Positions 24,128 to 34,201 of a stretch of 64,000 nucleotides of DNA are shown here, in pieces. The stretch is from NCBI GenBank assembly GCA_036925085.1, contig JAUPFP010000010.1, forward strand, positions 1,527,278-1,591,277, given 5' to 3'. The notes under the pieces were generated by a model that worked only from the letters and a program-made list of their open reading frames with translations, was not told where the DNA came from and did no database searches. Origin of the DNA: Brachycybe producta. Taxonomy: Eukaryota > Arthropoda > Diplopoda > Playtdesmida > Andrognathidae. How positions within the stretch are numbered: position 1 is the first letter of the stretch; every line of letters begins with the position of its first letter. A program made the translations under genes and the position numbers.

Positions 24128-25219
24128 TTAGTTTCCCCTTCTAGGGTCTTGTCTGGACTGATATCTAACATTCCTTGGTTGCGGTCTTCCAACATTTCTG
24201 TTATGACAATCCCGTGCAAAATGTCCGCTCTTTCCACAATGAAAACACTGTGAAGAGGTATTTTTCCCTAATTGGGCCTTTGACCAACAGTTTCGAGCCA
24301 AGTGTCCCATTTTCCCACAGTTGTAACACTGTATTGAAAAAGAGGCATGGGCCTGGATTGGCTGTTGAAAGGGTCTTCTTGGTGGGTTCCTATGGAAACC
24401 TGACTGTTTTGGGGCTCTGCACTCATTTGCAAAGTGCCCGTGCTTGTGGCAATTAAAACATTCCATATTAGATTTTTCTGTTTTGATTTCATTTGCCTTT
24501 TCTAATTCCTTCTTATATTTTTCATCTAGAGCTGCTATTTCGTTTTTATTTTGCTGCTCTAGATTTTTCACCTTTTCTTCTAATTTCTGCAAGTCCGTTT
24601 TTTCTTTTTCTTCTGTTTCCAAGGCATTCAATCCATATTTTAAACTCGTTAACTTTTCGTTTTCCTCTTCTATTAAGATTGCCTTAATAGTGTCTTCTAA
24701 GGTTTCAGGGTTCCTAGTCAGCACAAATCGTTTCATTCTTGGTGGAAGGCCTCTAAGTAGTTGTGTTTGTATCATCCTATCCCTTAATCTAATTTCTTCT
24801 ACGGTAGGCATTTCTCCGGTAAAAACCCTTCCTAGAGTTTTTACTCGAGAAATATATGCTATTGCAGACTCTGTGTGTGCCTGTTTAGCCTCCATAAACC
24901 GTTGTTGAAGAGTCTGCCTTGCCTCCAGGGCATCAAATCTTTGAATAAACAAAGTTTTTAACTCAGGAAAGGACGTAATGGTTCTGACTTCAGGATGATC
25001 TCTGAAGAATTCGGCAGCAAGCCCTCTGCATTTTGATTTAAAAACCAGGATCATAAACTCCTGATCCCAGTGAGCCTTTCCCCCCACTTTCTCTAGCTGT
25101 TCAAAGATTTCCCTGGCTGACGGTCCTTTATCATCACCAGAAAAGGTAGGAATCAAATTAGAAAAGTTTAGCTGGGTACTGTTCCCTTGAGAAGTAGAGG
25201 ATTCCGCATTATCTGTCAT
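24128..25219 (-). CDS. gag: Gag polyprotein with three zinc knuckles
   Basis: A 363-residue frame starting from an ATG 364 bp inside the 5' LTR. Residues 1-180 form a capsid-like helical region; RDRMIQTQLLRGLPP is the sort of text found in Ty3/gypsy capsids. Residues 184-248 are Glu/Lys-rich and probably coiled coil. Three CCHC zinc knuckles follow at about 254-267, 298-311 and 325-338 (pattern C-x2-C-x4-H-x4-C), which should bind the RNA genome. The tail is Arg-rich. The protein would build the particle and package RNA. The stop at 24130-24128 lies directly after a GGGAAAC heptamer (24137-24131), a -1 slippage motif. The frame is intact throughout. Confidence 0.93.
   Translation of the reverse strand: MTDNAESSTSQGNSTQLNFSNLIPTFSGDDKGPSAREIFEQLEKVGGKAHWDQEFMILVFKSKCRGLAAEFFRDHPEVRTITSFPELKTLFIQRFDALEARQTLQQRFMEAKQAHTESAIAYISRVKTLGRVFTGEMPTVEEIRLRDRMIQTQLLRGLPPRMKRFVLTRNPETLEDTIKAILIEEENEKLTSLKYGLNALETEEKEKTDLQKLEEKVKNLEQQNKNEIAALDEKYKKELEKANEIKTEKSNMECFNCHKHGHFANECRAPKQSGFHRNPPRRPFQQPIQAHASFSIQCYNCGKMGHLARNCWSKAQLGKNTSSQCFHCGKSGHFARDCHNRNVGRPQPRNVRYQSRQDPRRGN
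24131..24137 (-). promoter_or_regulatory. Candidate -1 frameshift heptamer GGGAAAC
   Basis: GGGAAAC fits the X-XXY-YYZ slippage pattern in the gag frame (G GGA AAC) and is followed at once by the gag stop TAA. Pol lies in the -1 frame relative to gag. In this copy that frame meets TGA at 24083-24081 before reaching the protease, so slippage here would give only a short extension. Confidence 0.5.
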
Positions 25220-25560
25220 TTTTTAATTATTCTTCGACACAATTAATTCAATTTTTTCTTCGTCTTCCAAAAATGGTTCCTGTTATAATGAGTTGATCGT
25301 CACCTTTTGTTTAATATCCGCCTTCTATTACAAGTGCTGTTGCTATTGTCCGTTTACATAGTTACAGGCTGCTTTTTTGAGCCTTCGTGTTTGCAAAATT
25401 CGCGCTGTGTAGGTGTGTGGACAATTCAGCAGTAAGTGATACTCCTTTGCACATCGCATGCATACCCCCTCTTAATGCTACTTAATTTCTAAACACAAAT
25501 GAACCAATACTCATACCACTACAAAAGACCAGGCCAAGTGTAAAAAAAAAAATCGATTAA
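25220..25560 (-). other. Retroviral 5' leader between PBS and gag
   Basis: About 340 bp without a long frame. In this position packaging signals and the env splice donor would be expected, but I cannot point to either with confidence. Confidence 0.5.
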
Positions 25561-25578
25561 ATCCTGTTCACGACGCCA
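25561..25578 (-). promoter_or_regulatory. Primer binding site
   Basis: On the minus strand, five bases (AAAAG) after the 5' LTR, lies TGGCGTCGTGAACAGGAT. It starts with TGG, the complement of the CCA tail of a tRNA. Its inverse reads like a tRNA 3' acceptor and T-stem with discriminator G, most consistent with tRNA-Ser (tRNA-Arg is a weaker option). The tRNA assignment is inference. Confidence 0.8.
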
Positions 25579-25583
25579 CTTTT

Positions 25584-26802
25584 TGTTGGGCGCTTTTCAC
25601 CAACTAAAGTTGGCTTGAAGAAAAGCGCTTACAAAGATGTCTTATGATGACCTCAGGTGTAAGAGCAATGAAGCTCTGAGGTTCAGCCGTATTACCCCCC
25701 TCTTCTGGTACTTCCAATTAAAAAAGGGAACTTGTTGTTTTGCTAAAGAGGTTAAATTTATTTGTTCACAAAAGAGTACAATAAGAAAAAAAAAAAGGGG
25801 TGGTAGGGGCTGTTTTACACTTTGCTCTGGTCTGTTACTTTGGTATAATTACAACTAGGTCTGGACTAAGGGTCTAATTGTTTACGGAGGAACCTGATTG
25901 TCCCAGGCTAAATTGAATCCCTCTGAATTCAACTCAGCCCAATGCAATCAAGTTCTAATTCACCCAAACACATTTAATTAGAATTCATTCTGCTCATTAG
26001 TGTATAAGTTATAAATTTACTTTATAATATATACATAGTGTATATATATGTATAAGTGTATATCGTATAAGTTGTATGAATTTTTTATGAATTTTTTGTA
26101 ACTCACAATATTTCGGGGTCCATCTTCCGTGTAGAACTCTGTTGCAACACACACACAATCACTCAATTCCCTTTCACTCACTCTTCCACTCTTCACTCAC
26201 TCACTCTTCCACTCTTCACTCACTCACTCACTCTTCCACCAGCTTCGACCCTTCTTCTCCAGACACTATGTTTCAACTGACTCGTCAATTTTTTGTTTTT
26301 CGCAAAAGTAATTTTAATGCGTAGTGGTCACCCAACCTTTGGATTGTTCACATGATTATCATGTGGACATATCATGTGGTTGATAATCAGAGCTATTTTC
26401 TAGCCCAGAGCTGCATGGCTAGCTAGCGAACTTTTACCCCATTGAATACTCTGTTGAAATCATACGTCATTAGTTAATGGCTGTGATTTCATGTCATTGA
26501 CAATTGACATGATATTGAAAATGTGCACTTTGCACCTCAAAAACAGACCAGAGAGAAAAAATAAATTTTTTTGTCCCCCTAAATGGACATTGGAACCATT
26601 AAAGCAATCGTATGATATTGAAATTTAATATCATATGATTGTAGGCTCCAACGACCGTTATCAAATTAATTTCTTTTAGTTACATTTTATTTTTTACATC
26701 TACTCTACTCTTTGATCGTCGATCGTTATTCGCAGTAAGTATATAATAATAAGGTAAGTGTAGTACTTTTTTGTTAGGTGTACGGTTATGCTACACCTAA
26801 CA
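25584..26802 (-). repeat. 5' LTR of the endogenous retrovirus
   Basis: A 1219-bp copy of the LTR with the same TG...CA ends on the + strand. By position it would carry the promoter for the minus-strand transcript. An AATAAA-type signal is present on the minus strand near 25755. Relative to the 3' LTR it has one clear substitution (C near 26652 against T near 16875), one A more in an A run, one T more in a T run and two CACT units fewer. Confidence 0.97.
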
Positions 26803-26806
26803 TGAT
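26803..26806. repeat. Target-site duplication TGAT, right copy
   Basis: TGAT follows the terminal CA of the LTR and matches 15797-15800. Confidence 0.9.
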
Positions 26807-26815
26807 TGTTTATTT

Positions 26816-27205
26816 CTAGGAATGGGCCATTCGAATCCTCGAATCCCGCGAATCTTGACAACTCAAATCTTCGCGCTTTTTTCGTCTTTCGAATCCTAAT
26901 ATTTAAAAAACTGTTAAAAACTTTGGTGAAATTAGTTTTAACTCCATTGACGTCCAATAGAAGCGTTCACTCACAAAAAAAAACCCAGCGATTTTTTCAA
27001 TTTCGGTGGTCGACCCGGATCACCAATTGAATCACCTTGTGGCGACCCCCGAGTGCCAAACACTGTTTATTATTATTATTTATAATTTAATATTTAATAT
27101 TATTTCATTTAATTGTATCTTCTTAATGAATAATATAGGATTCTTATAGGAGAGATTCGAGAACCTTTTAGGATTCGGATTCGTCCCACCTCTATAAATT
27201 ATTTC
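26816..27205. repeat. hAT-like MITE next to the retrovirus
   Basis: The left end TAGGAATGGGCCATTCGAATC and the inverse of the right end near 27180-27205 (GAATCCGAATCC, GGTGGGACG) are similar inverted repeats. The interior shows no protein. The retrovirus lies just outside the left end. Confidence 0.5.
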
Positions 27206-27885
27206 TAATTCTATTTTCTTCTGTTTTTTTCAGAAAGTGTGAACCATCCTTTAATGTTACTTCTGAAAGCCAGAACGAAAAAAAAAAAACAGAATTTGAG
27301 GGGCGTTTACACTTTAAAACCAGCTTAAATAAGATTTCAAAAAGAAGCTCCAATTAGCAACGAATCATTTGAACGAAATATCGACCAGAACGAGAAGAAA
27401 GAAGAAAAAAAAAACCTTCTAAAACTACTTTTTCATTGAAAGAAGTAATTCAATTTACGGTAAAAAAAGAGAGAAAAAGAATATACAATTTGAATTTACA
27501 TTGCATTTGTCACAGAGACGACACCTATTCTCTCTCTTTTTTTTTGTCTCTCGGATCCATCCATCCATTAACGACAATCAACATTTAACAAACTCTTGTT
27601 CAAAGAATACTTTTCTTCCCTTTTTATACTAATAGTTAAATTTCACGGTATTCCATCAATTTCAAATAATATAATATAATCCCAGAGAGGTTTTACAAAA
27701 AAAAAAAAACTCCCAACAAAGTCAAAGTGGGGAAAAAAGAAGACGAAATAAGAACTTTTGAAATCCACCAATTTCTATAAAGGTATACATATCGATTGAT
27801 AACAATGAATGTATTGGCAACTATATTTACAGACAAGACACAAATAGAAACTTGTAGAGAGAGAAAGTTTTTTTTTCCAATCTCT

Positions 27886-27965
<80 letters not shown>

Positions 27966-28125
27966 TTTCGAAAAAGAAAAAGAAGTTCCCCATTTTTACT
28001 TCAAAGTTGCAATACAAACACAATCCTTACTTTTCGTTATTTATCTTTTGACTATCTAGCCAAAAAAAAAAGGGAGGAATGGAGGAGGTTATAAGAATAG
28101 CAGATTTATATACCAATATGATACT

Positions 28126-28159
<34 letters not shown>

Positions 28160-29422
28160 GAATGTGCGTGCAGGTAAATTAAATATATAACGCTACAATG
28201 TCAATAGAACGTCAACAAACAGAATGAAACATGACATTCTCTCCCCAAGTATAAGTAAATAAAGCCATTTAATTCTCCTCCCAATTTCTTTTTTTTTCCG
28301 GTTTGATTTTCTGTTATATTTTTTTTTTTTGGATGTGGTTCAATTGGAAAAAAAAAAACAAGATGCAAAACCATCAATGGGGTATAATTCTCAACCAACC
28401 CCCTTAAACTCTCTCCATTCCATAAACCCCTCCAAGAGCTTGCTCCCATTTTGCGTATATTTACAATTGAATCTTAACATAAAGAAAAAGCTTTCTCAAT
28501 ATATCGCTTTTTATATAGAGACGACCTGTGATTGCATTTAATACTCTTCTCATGAATTTCAACAACAACGACAAAGACGACGACGATGGAGGGAAAAAAA
28601 CCCTCCCCTCTCTCTCCCTACGCCCATTTTAAGACTGCTGAATTGTCATCCAAAGAACAATTTTAGTAGCAGTAGCGCAGCAGCAGCAGCAGTACCACCA
28701 CCACAACCACCCACAATTTTCAAATAAGAACTCTTGATGTGAACTTAAAAAAAAGAGACACAACAACAATCGTGTTTTTGTTTGTTCTTTTTTCTCTCTC
28801 TCTCTATTATACGTTAGTTTCAACTAAAAAAAAATAACCCTAAACAAAAAACTAAGTTGAAACCCCTAAGTCGCATGATGTCAAAACATGATTTATGACA
28901 CACACTGACATTAATACATTGAATCCATATTGGAATGACCCAAACTGCGGCCCTTGTGTTAGTTACTCAACGCATAAAATGGAAAATCCATTATTTTCCA
29001 CACAATCACTTATTCGCCCCCCACCCCCAACCCCCCCCCCCCCACCCCAAAAAAAAAACAATTCGGTAGTAGGGCCTATACTTGCATAATTAATTACATT
29101 TTAGGCAATGTGCAGATTGTCTAAAATAACAAGTCAATGTACAAGATAAAGTGTTAATAACGTTTACCTCGTTTGGCTTGTCAATTTAGACATTGTGCAT
29201 AAGTAATTATGCTTTTTTTTAAAACTACTGAATTGGTGATTTTGTACACTGACTAAATAAGTGACTAGTTTTCTACTTTGGATGTAACACAATGCATAAA
29301 ATACAACTTTAACAATTGACATTCGAAGGGTTTTAATGTGGCTCATAGGAACATTACCCTTAGCCACCTTTCAGAACCATAGAAAACGTTGTGATCTAAT
29401 CTTCCTCCTCCAACTATTACAA
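27206..29422. other. Low-complexity intergenic DNA
   Basis: Contains a long CT tract (27887-27963), a CAT run (28127-28158), A runs and C runs near 29030-29045. An ATG-TCA-repeat stretch ending at a GTAAAT near 28172 could be mistaken for an exon but has no conserved text. No gene is supported. Confidence 0.55.
27887..27963. repeat. (CT)n microsatellite
   Basis: About 75 bp of uninterrupted CT dinucleotides. Confidence 0.97.
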
Positions 29423-29757
29423 GTAGTACTAGTAATAGTAGTAGTAGTAGTAGTAGACTAGTAGTAGTACTAGTAGTAGTAGTAGTAGTAGTAGAAGTAA
29501 TAGTAGTAGTACTAGTAGTAGTAGTAGTAGTAGAAGTAATAGTAGTAGTAGTAGTAGTAGAAGTAATAGTAGTAGTCTAGTAGTAGTAGACTAGTACTAG
29601 TAGTAGTACTAGTAGTAGTACTAGTAGTAGTACTAGTAGTAGTACTAGTAGTAGTACTAGTAGTAGTAGTACTAGTAGTAGCAGTAGTATTGGTAGTAGT
29701 AGTATTAGTAGTAGTACTGGTACAACTACTCCTACTAGTACAAATACTACTAGGGTC
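29423..29757. repeat. (GTA)n trinucleotide array
   Basis: About 335 bp built from GTA/AGT with interspersed ACTAGT, GAA and AAT interruptions. The ACTAGT and AGTACT words are self-complementary. A poly-Leu/Val frame on the minus strand is an artefact. Confidence 0.95.
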
Positions 29758-29766
29758 ATATTATTA

Positions 29767-29857
29767 ATTCTCAATGACTGCTAACTGTGGGATAGGAAGT
29801 TTTATCATGAGTTTAGCACTAACTTTGACTATCTCACAGTTAGCAGTCATTGAGAAT
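29767..29857. repeat. Hairpin MITE, copy 1
   Basis: A 23-bp arm starting ATTCTCAATGACTGC (29767-29789) is exactly inverted at 29835-29857 around a 45-bp centre that contains GAGTTTAGCACTAACTTTGAC. The same centre and ends recur in the copy at 44701-44823. Confidence 0.8.
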
Positions 29858-31109
29858 ACAAACCCTACGTCGATGACTACTACAACGACTGCTGCTGCTG
29901 CGCTGCTGCTGCTACTACTACTACTAATAATAATACAACTACTGCTGCATTTCTCCAGGGTAAAATGTATATTGCAATCGATCTGTATTTGTTTGGAGCA
30001 ATAAATTACTCAACATGTTTCAGCGCCTGTAGGTAAGCAATCACTGCAAACTCTAAAGAAACAAAAATGTTTTTCCATTCTTCTTCACTATAGAAACAAC
30101 AAAAAACATCATTATTTAGATAATGACTTAAACCTTGAACAACAACAAAAAAAGTACGAAATTGAAACAAAAGAGGTTTTAATGTCATGAAGCGTGGCTT
30201 TTAAACTAACTACAAGCAGACCTTAAAAGGTAAGGGAGGCGGGAGGGGAAACTTTTAACAGCCATTGTGGGAACGCGTATTTCAATATAGAAAAATATGT
30301 TATAAAAACCACTAAAAAGCCGCTTCTACGACAATTAGGCTTATATATTATTATTATTATGGTTCTATAAGTAAAAACGGTACCAAAAGGAAAAAAAAGT
30401 GGCACAACCAACCACCGCAGGAAAAAAAGAACCCCCCATAAAACTCAATTTTACCTTATCAGAGGAGCGTTAAAATACCTTTTAGAATTATGATCACGTG
30501 TCTTCGTCTTATACCCGTATATAATACACTTTCCCCTACTCCACACACGCTAACCTAATCGAATACACGATTTTTTTTTCCTTTCTTTAAATCTACTCAA
30601 GAATAATGCCATGAAAAGAACCAATTTGATTATCAGTATATATACATGTATATACAAAGAGATAGAATTGAAACAATGATTTCGAATGGATTTTTTTCTA
30701 TAATTTGACATTCAGGGAAACTACAATGGAGATTTTTTCATCTTCTTCAAAACGTCACATGTCCATATTTTGGCCTAGTCTATTTTTATTGCAGTTTTGC
30801 AATCAGGTTTCAGACCTGAATAAATATATGTAATAATTTTTTACCACATTAGAACAAATCCCATAGTAAAAGCCACTTCAAATTCAGGTTTTCTTATCTC
30901 TTTACATGTAGGCCTACTAGGATTCCCGTTTTTTTTTTTTTCGTTTCCTGTAAAATTTTGAGCAACGGGATAATTGACGTTTTGAAAGAAAGAAAAAAAC
31001 TCTTCAAATATACATTTACCAGGTGTTATTTGAAAATATTCTGTTTTATTTTGAAAATAAAAAGCTCAGTCTTGTATTAAATATATTTTCATGTTTAAGG
31101 TAATTTTTT
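29858..31109. other. AT-rich intergenic DNA
   Basis: Contains CTG/CTA runs near 29895-29945. No exon or named repeat was recognised. Confidence 0.5.
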
Positions 31110-31460
31110 TAAATTGTCAAGTGTTAACACCCCTCGAACTCTGATTATTATGTCTTTTGAAAAACTAGAAAGACTTTTAGAAACTAGAAAGGTATCTGAC
31201 TCACTCACAGGTACTTTCATGTTAACTAATCTTTCCAACTAAGTTTTTTATGTAAGCTTGAAAAATCACAATACTTTAAGCAGAAGATATTTTTTTTAAT
31301 TTTTGTCCATAAAAAGTTTATTTTGAAAGACAAAAACATGAAAATACTATTTATTAAGTGATTCTAGTTTATAACACACTTTTAATATCTCGTTAATGTC
31401 ATTCCTAAACGCAGAATAATCAAGTGTTCAAAAATCAGCTGTTCATAAACCATCTTAATT
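31110..31460. repeat. Foldback MITE family A, copy 6
   Basis: Left part: CCTCGAACTCTGATTATTATG and GAAACTAGAAAGGTATCTGA. Right part: AAAAAGTTTATTTTGAAAGA, AACATGAAAATACT, then AAAATCAGCTGTTCATAAAC. Confidence 0.75.
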
Positions 31461-31652
31461 AAAGCAGTTTCACCATTTAAAATCTTGAGTAAAATCTCTT
31501 TTTGATCAATTTTAGCTTTTAACTATAAAATGTTTGCACTCGTTTTATTTTTCGTAACAATTATTATTTATAATCACATGACATACAATTATAATATACA
31601 TCATTTTTCTTTGTAATGTTGTTCATATGTCAGTACAGAAGAAAAAACTCGT

Positions 31653-32548
31653 TATACAAGGTGGTTAAAAAAAAGACAGAACGTAGAACTTTTGAAAATT
31701 AAAAGTTTTATCATTTTCTTCTTTTTTTTTTGTTATAAAATATTTTTCATGAAATAATTTTAAAACTAGTTGTGAAACGCAGTATCACTTAAATTCCCAA
31801 CCAGAATCTCAACCCCCGCCCCCCTCTTTCTCGCAGGCAAATTCGGGCTTTTTCAATGATTAGGCGCAAAGTTTCAGCTTCTTATTTCGGCCCAAATGTT
31901 GTCTTTGAGATGCTGGATTGTGATTGGCTTGTTCACATCGACCCCGCTTCTTAAAATATCCCCACAAGAAGAAGTCGAGGGCCGTCAAATCTGGCGAACG
32001 AGGAGGCCAATAGAAATCAGCATTTCTCCAAATTAATCGTTAGACACTACCACCGATGAACATGCGGCAACAATTCCTTTGTATGGAAACATTCTAAGAT
32101 TGCGGTACAACATATGTTGGAGTGATGTCGTGGAGATGCCCAGCTTGGCAGAACGACATCAACGAGTAGCCACATATGGATTATCATCATCATCATTTCC
32201 TGCACATTTGCCCGCAAAACGCACGGTTGGCGTTATGGGTTCTAGCCTTTGGATTTTGTGCCAAACCCAAATATCCCGTTTTACCACCATGTTCCAGGCT
32301 TGTTTGGGGCTTTCCCCTACCACTTTTAACCCCCCCCCCCCCCCTCTCAGGTTCAAAACTCATTATTTGTTTCAGCAGCTCAGCCTCCTAACTCCGAATT
32401 ACATGCCCAAACCACCTTAGCCTCTTTAGTAGACTTCATTTAAGATTTAAAGTTGAAAGTTTAAATTTCCAAACTGTCATTAATATAAAATATTTAAAAA
32501 GTTGTCAATTTTTAAAAGTGTTCAGTCTTTCGTGGGTCACCCTATATA
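31653..32548 (-). pseudogene. Decayed Tc1/mariner-like transposase with internal deletion
   Basis: On the minus strand, text near 32000-31920 translates to WPPRSPDLTALDFFLWGY, the very characteristic motif around the last catalytic residue of an insect Tc1/mariner-type transposase group. Upstream at about 32175-32090 text such as LGISTTSLQHML resembles the N-terminal helix-turn-helix of the same proteins. Most of the catalytic core between them is missing and frames shift, so it is dead. Candidate terminal repeats are ACAAGGTGGTTAAAAAAA at the left and, inverted, AGGGTGACCCACGAAAG at the right. A C run at 32330-32343 and a CAT run interrupt it. Confidence 0.7.
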
Positions 32549-33788
32549 AGGTAACCTAAATTGTGTTTAGAATGAAACAAAAAGAAGCAAAAAAAACCGT
32601 TCTCATAGAAATAAATAACCAAAGGAAATGCAACAATATACATTATATATATATATGTTTGGTTCAAATTTACTCCCACCCTTTTACTTCTCCTTCTCCT
32701 CCTCTTAATGCATGTAAATTCATATATGCAATATACTATACATTATATATAAAATATATATACATATACAAGTGCATTAAAGAGCACACCACTTGAACGA
32801 TCAATTTCGCCGTCGTCAAAGCAGAAAATCGAGTTCCCAATTCTAAGAAACCGTTTTTATCTTTCTTTTTTACTTAAAAAATGAGACCCACCTACACCGA
32901 CACGCACACTGTGACACACACACAAAACACAACAACTTCACAATTGTGAAGTTCGCGCAAGCTGCTTGCTTATATTCAACATTTCCCTACTTTTTTTTAA
33001 AGTAAAAAAAAAAGTAGACGAACTGAAAAATTCCAAGCGTGAAATAGTAAGTAAGCAGCAGCTAGCATCTTCAGATAAAATAATCTTATTTTTCCCGAAA
33101 AATGACTTTCACCACCCTCCTCCTCCTTACGATCGAACCCATTCCCTAAAACACAATTGGCCCAGTCTCTCAGGAACTGTCTGCGTGTGTGAACCATTTA
33201 GATTAGAAAGTTGTTTTTTTTTAAAAAAAAATTCTTCAAAAAAAATCTTAAATGAATACAAGTCGAGCTTGGAAAGCAAAACAGACAACAAAATAAATGC
33301 AAAATACCACAATAAAGTGGAAAATCTGTCATTCTGCACAATTAATAAGCAAATATATATGCACACAAAAAAAACCGCATCAATTTAGTAGAAAATCTGC
33401 ACATTTATTACTTTTCTAGGCAACTGTGCAAAATGCATACCTATCCAGATAATGCTTAAGTTTAGTTTCAAACGTATTTAAAGTATTTTTCCAACTACAC
33501 CCTGCGTACGGTACAGATAAAGTTAGAAGAAGAAAAAAAGGATTTGGGGGAATTGTTTTGGAAGATGATGACAAAGGCATTTGAAATTCATTCGAGACCA
33601 TTTTGACTCCGACACTAATCAGTTTAACATTAGTCGTGAGCCGTAAAACCACATAGACATGAAGAGCGCATTAAACAACTCTACAACCCCTTTTAGAGTG
33701 TCCAAATTTTATATTTGAGTGATGAAACCACCCCCCCCCAGTTCATCAGGCATTTTAGAAAGTAATCGTCAAGTAATTTCTAAGGCTT
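32549..33788. other. AT-rich intergenic DNA
   Basis: Only short low-complexity open frames are present. No gene or defined repeat was recognised. Confidence 0.5.
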
Positions 33789-34201
33789 GATCCACATCAA
33801 GCTGACAAAACAGAAACTCAGTGTTTTAAGTAAAATTGGCGACAAATTCTAAAACATTTCTGCGACTTCAATTCTGCAATTTCACAAAATATTCCATGTT
33901 CCGGCTCTCACGTCTATAAACATCAAAAAGGTTTGTGTTTTGTCTTGTGGTACTATGCAACATTTTGTCAACTCTTGTCTGTGCAGCATATGGACAGTTA
34001 GTATTAAAACAACAACAGAACAGTTGCTTAGTTTTAAGTATGACAGTTGCAGAAACAAAAACAAAGCCCCAATTTGTTTGTGTTGTGTCTTGAGCACAGC
34101 TGACAGTTGCTTCAGGTGTGTTTTGTTTTCAAAATCTACTTTTTCTGGCTTTTTTGTCTCAAACTCATGTTGAACTCATTTGGTCAGCTTGATGTGGATC
34201 C
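33789..34201. repeat. MITE with 17-bp terminal inverted repeats
   Basis: ATCCACATCAAGCTGAC at the left (33790-33806) is exactly inverted at the right (34184-34200). The interior has more, weaker inverted words (ACAGTTGC, AACAAAAC) and no protein. A target duplication was not clear. Confidence 0.6.

Larger units (their letters stand above)
15801..26802 (-). mobile_element. Full-length Ty3/gypsy endogenous retrovirus with phlebo-like env
   Basis: An 11,002-bp LTR element transcribed on the minus strand. In its own 5' to 3' direction the order is LTR (26802-25584), PBS, gag, pol (protease, RT, RNase H, integrase), a pol C-terminal frame, env, PPT and LTR (17025-15801). Protease to RNase H to integrase is the Ty3/gypsy order. 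The element is bounded by TGAT direct repeats (15797-15800 and 26803-26806). The LTRs differ by one substitution and a few length changes in homopolymers and a CACT repeat, so insertion was recent. Frame breaks at the gag-pol junction and at the 3' end of pol suggest that this copy cannot express all proteins, unless recoding or assembly error explains them. Confidence 0.95.

Noticed and set aside
28118-28172. ATG plus Ser-repeat exon ending at a GTAAAT donor
   Set aside because: The coding text is only a CAT microsatellite; chance donor.
29577-29774. Poly-Leu/Val membrane protein
   Set aside because: Translation of the GTA array on the minus strand.
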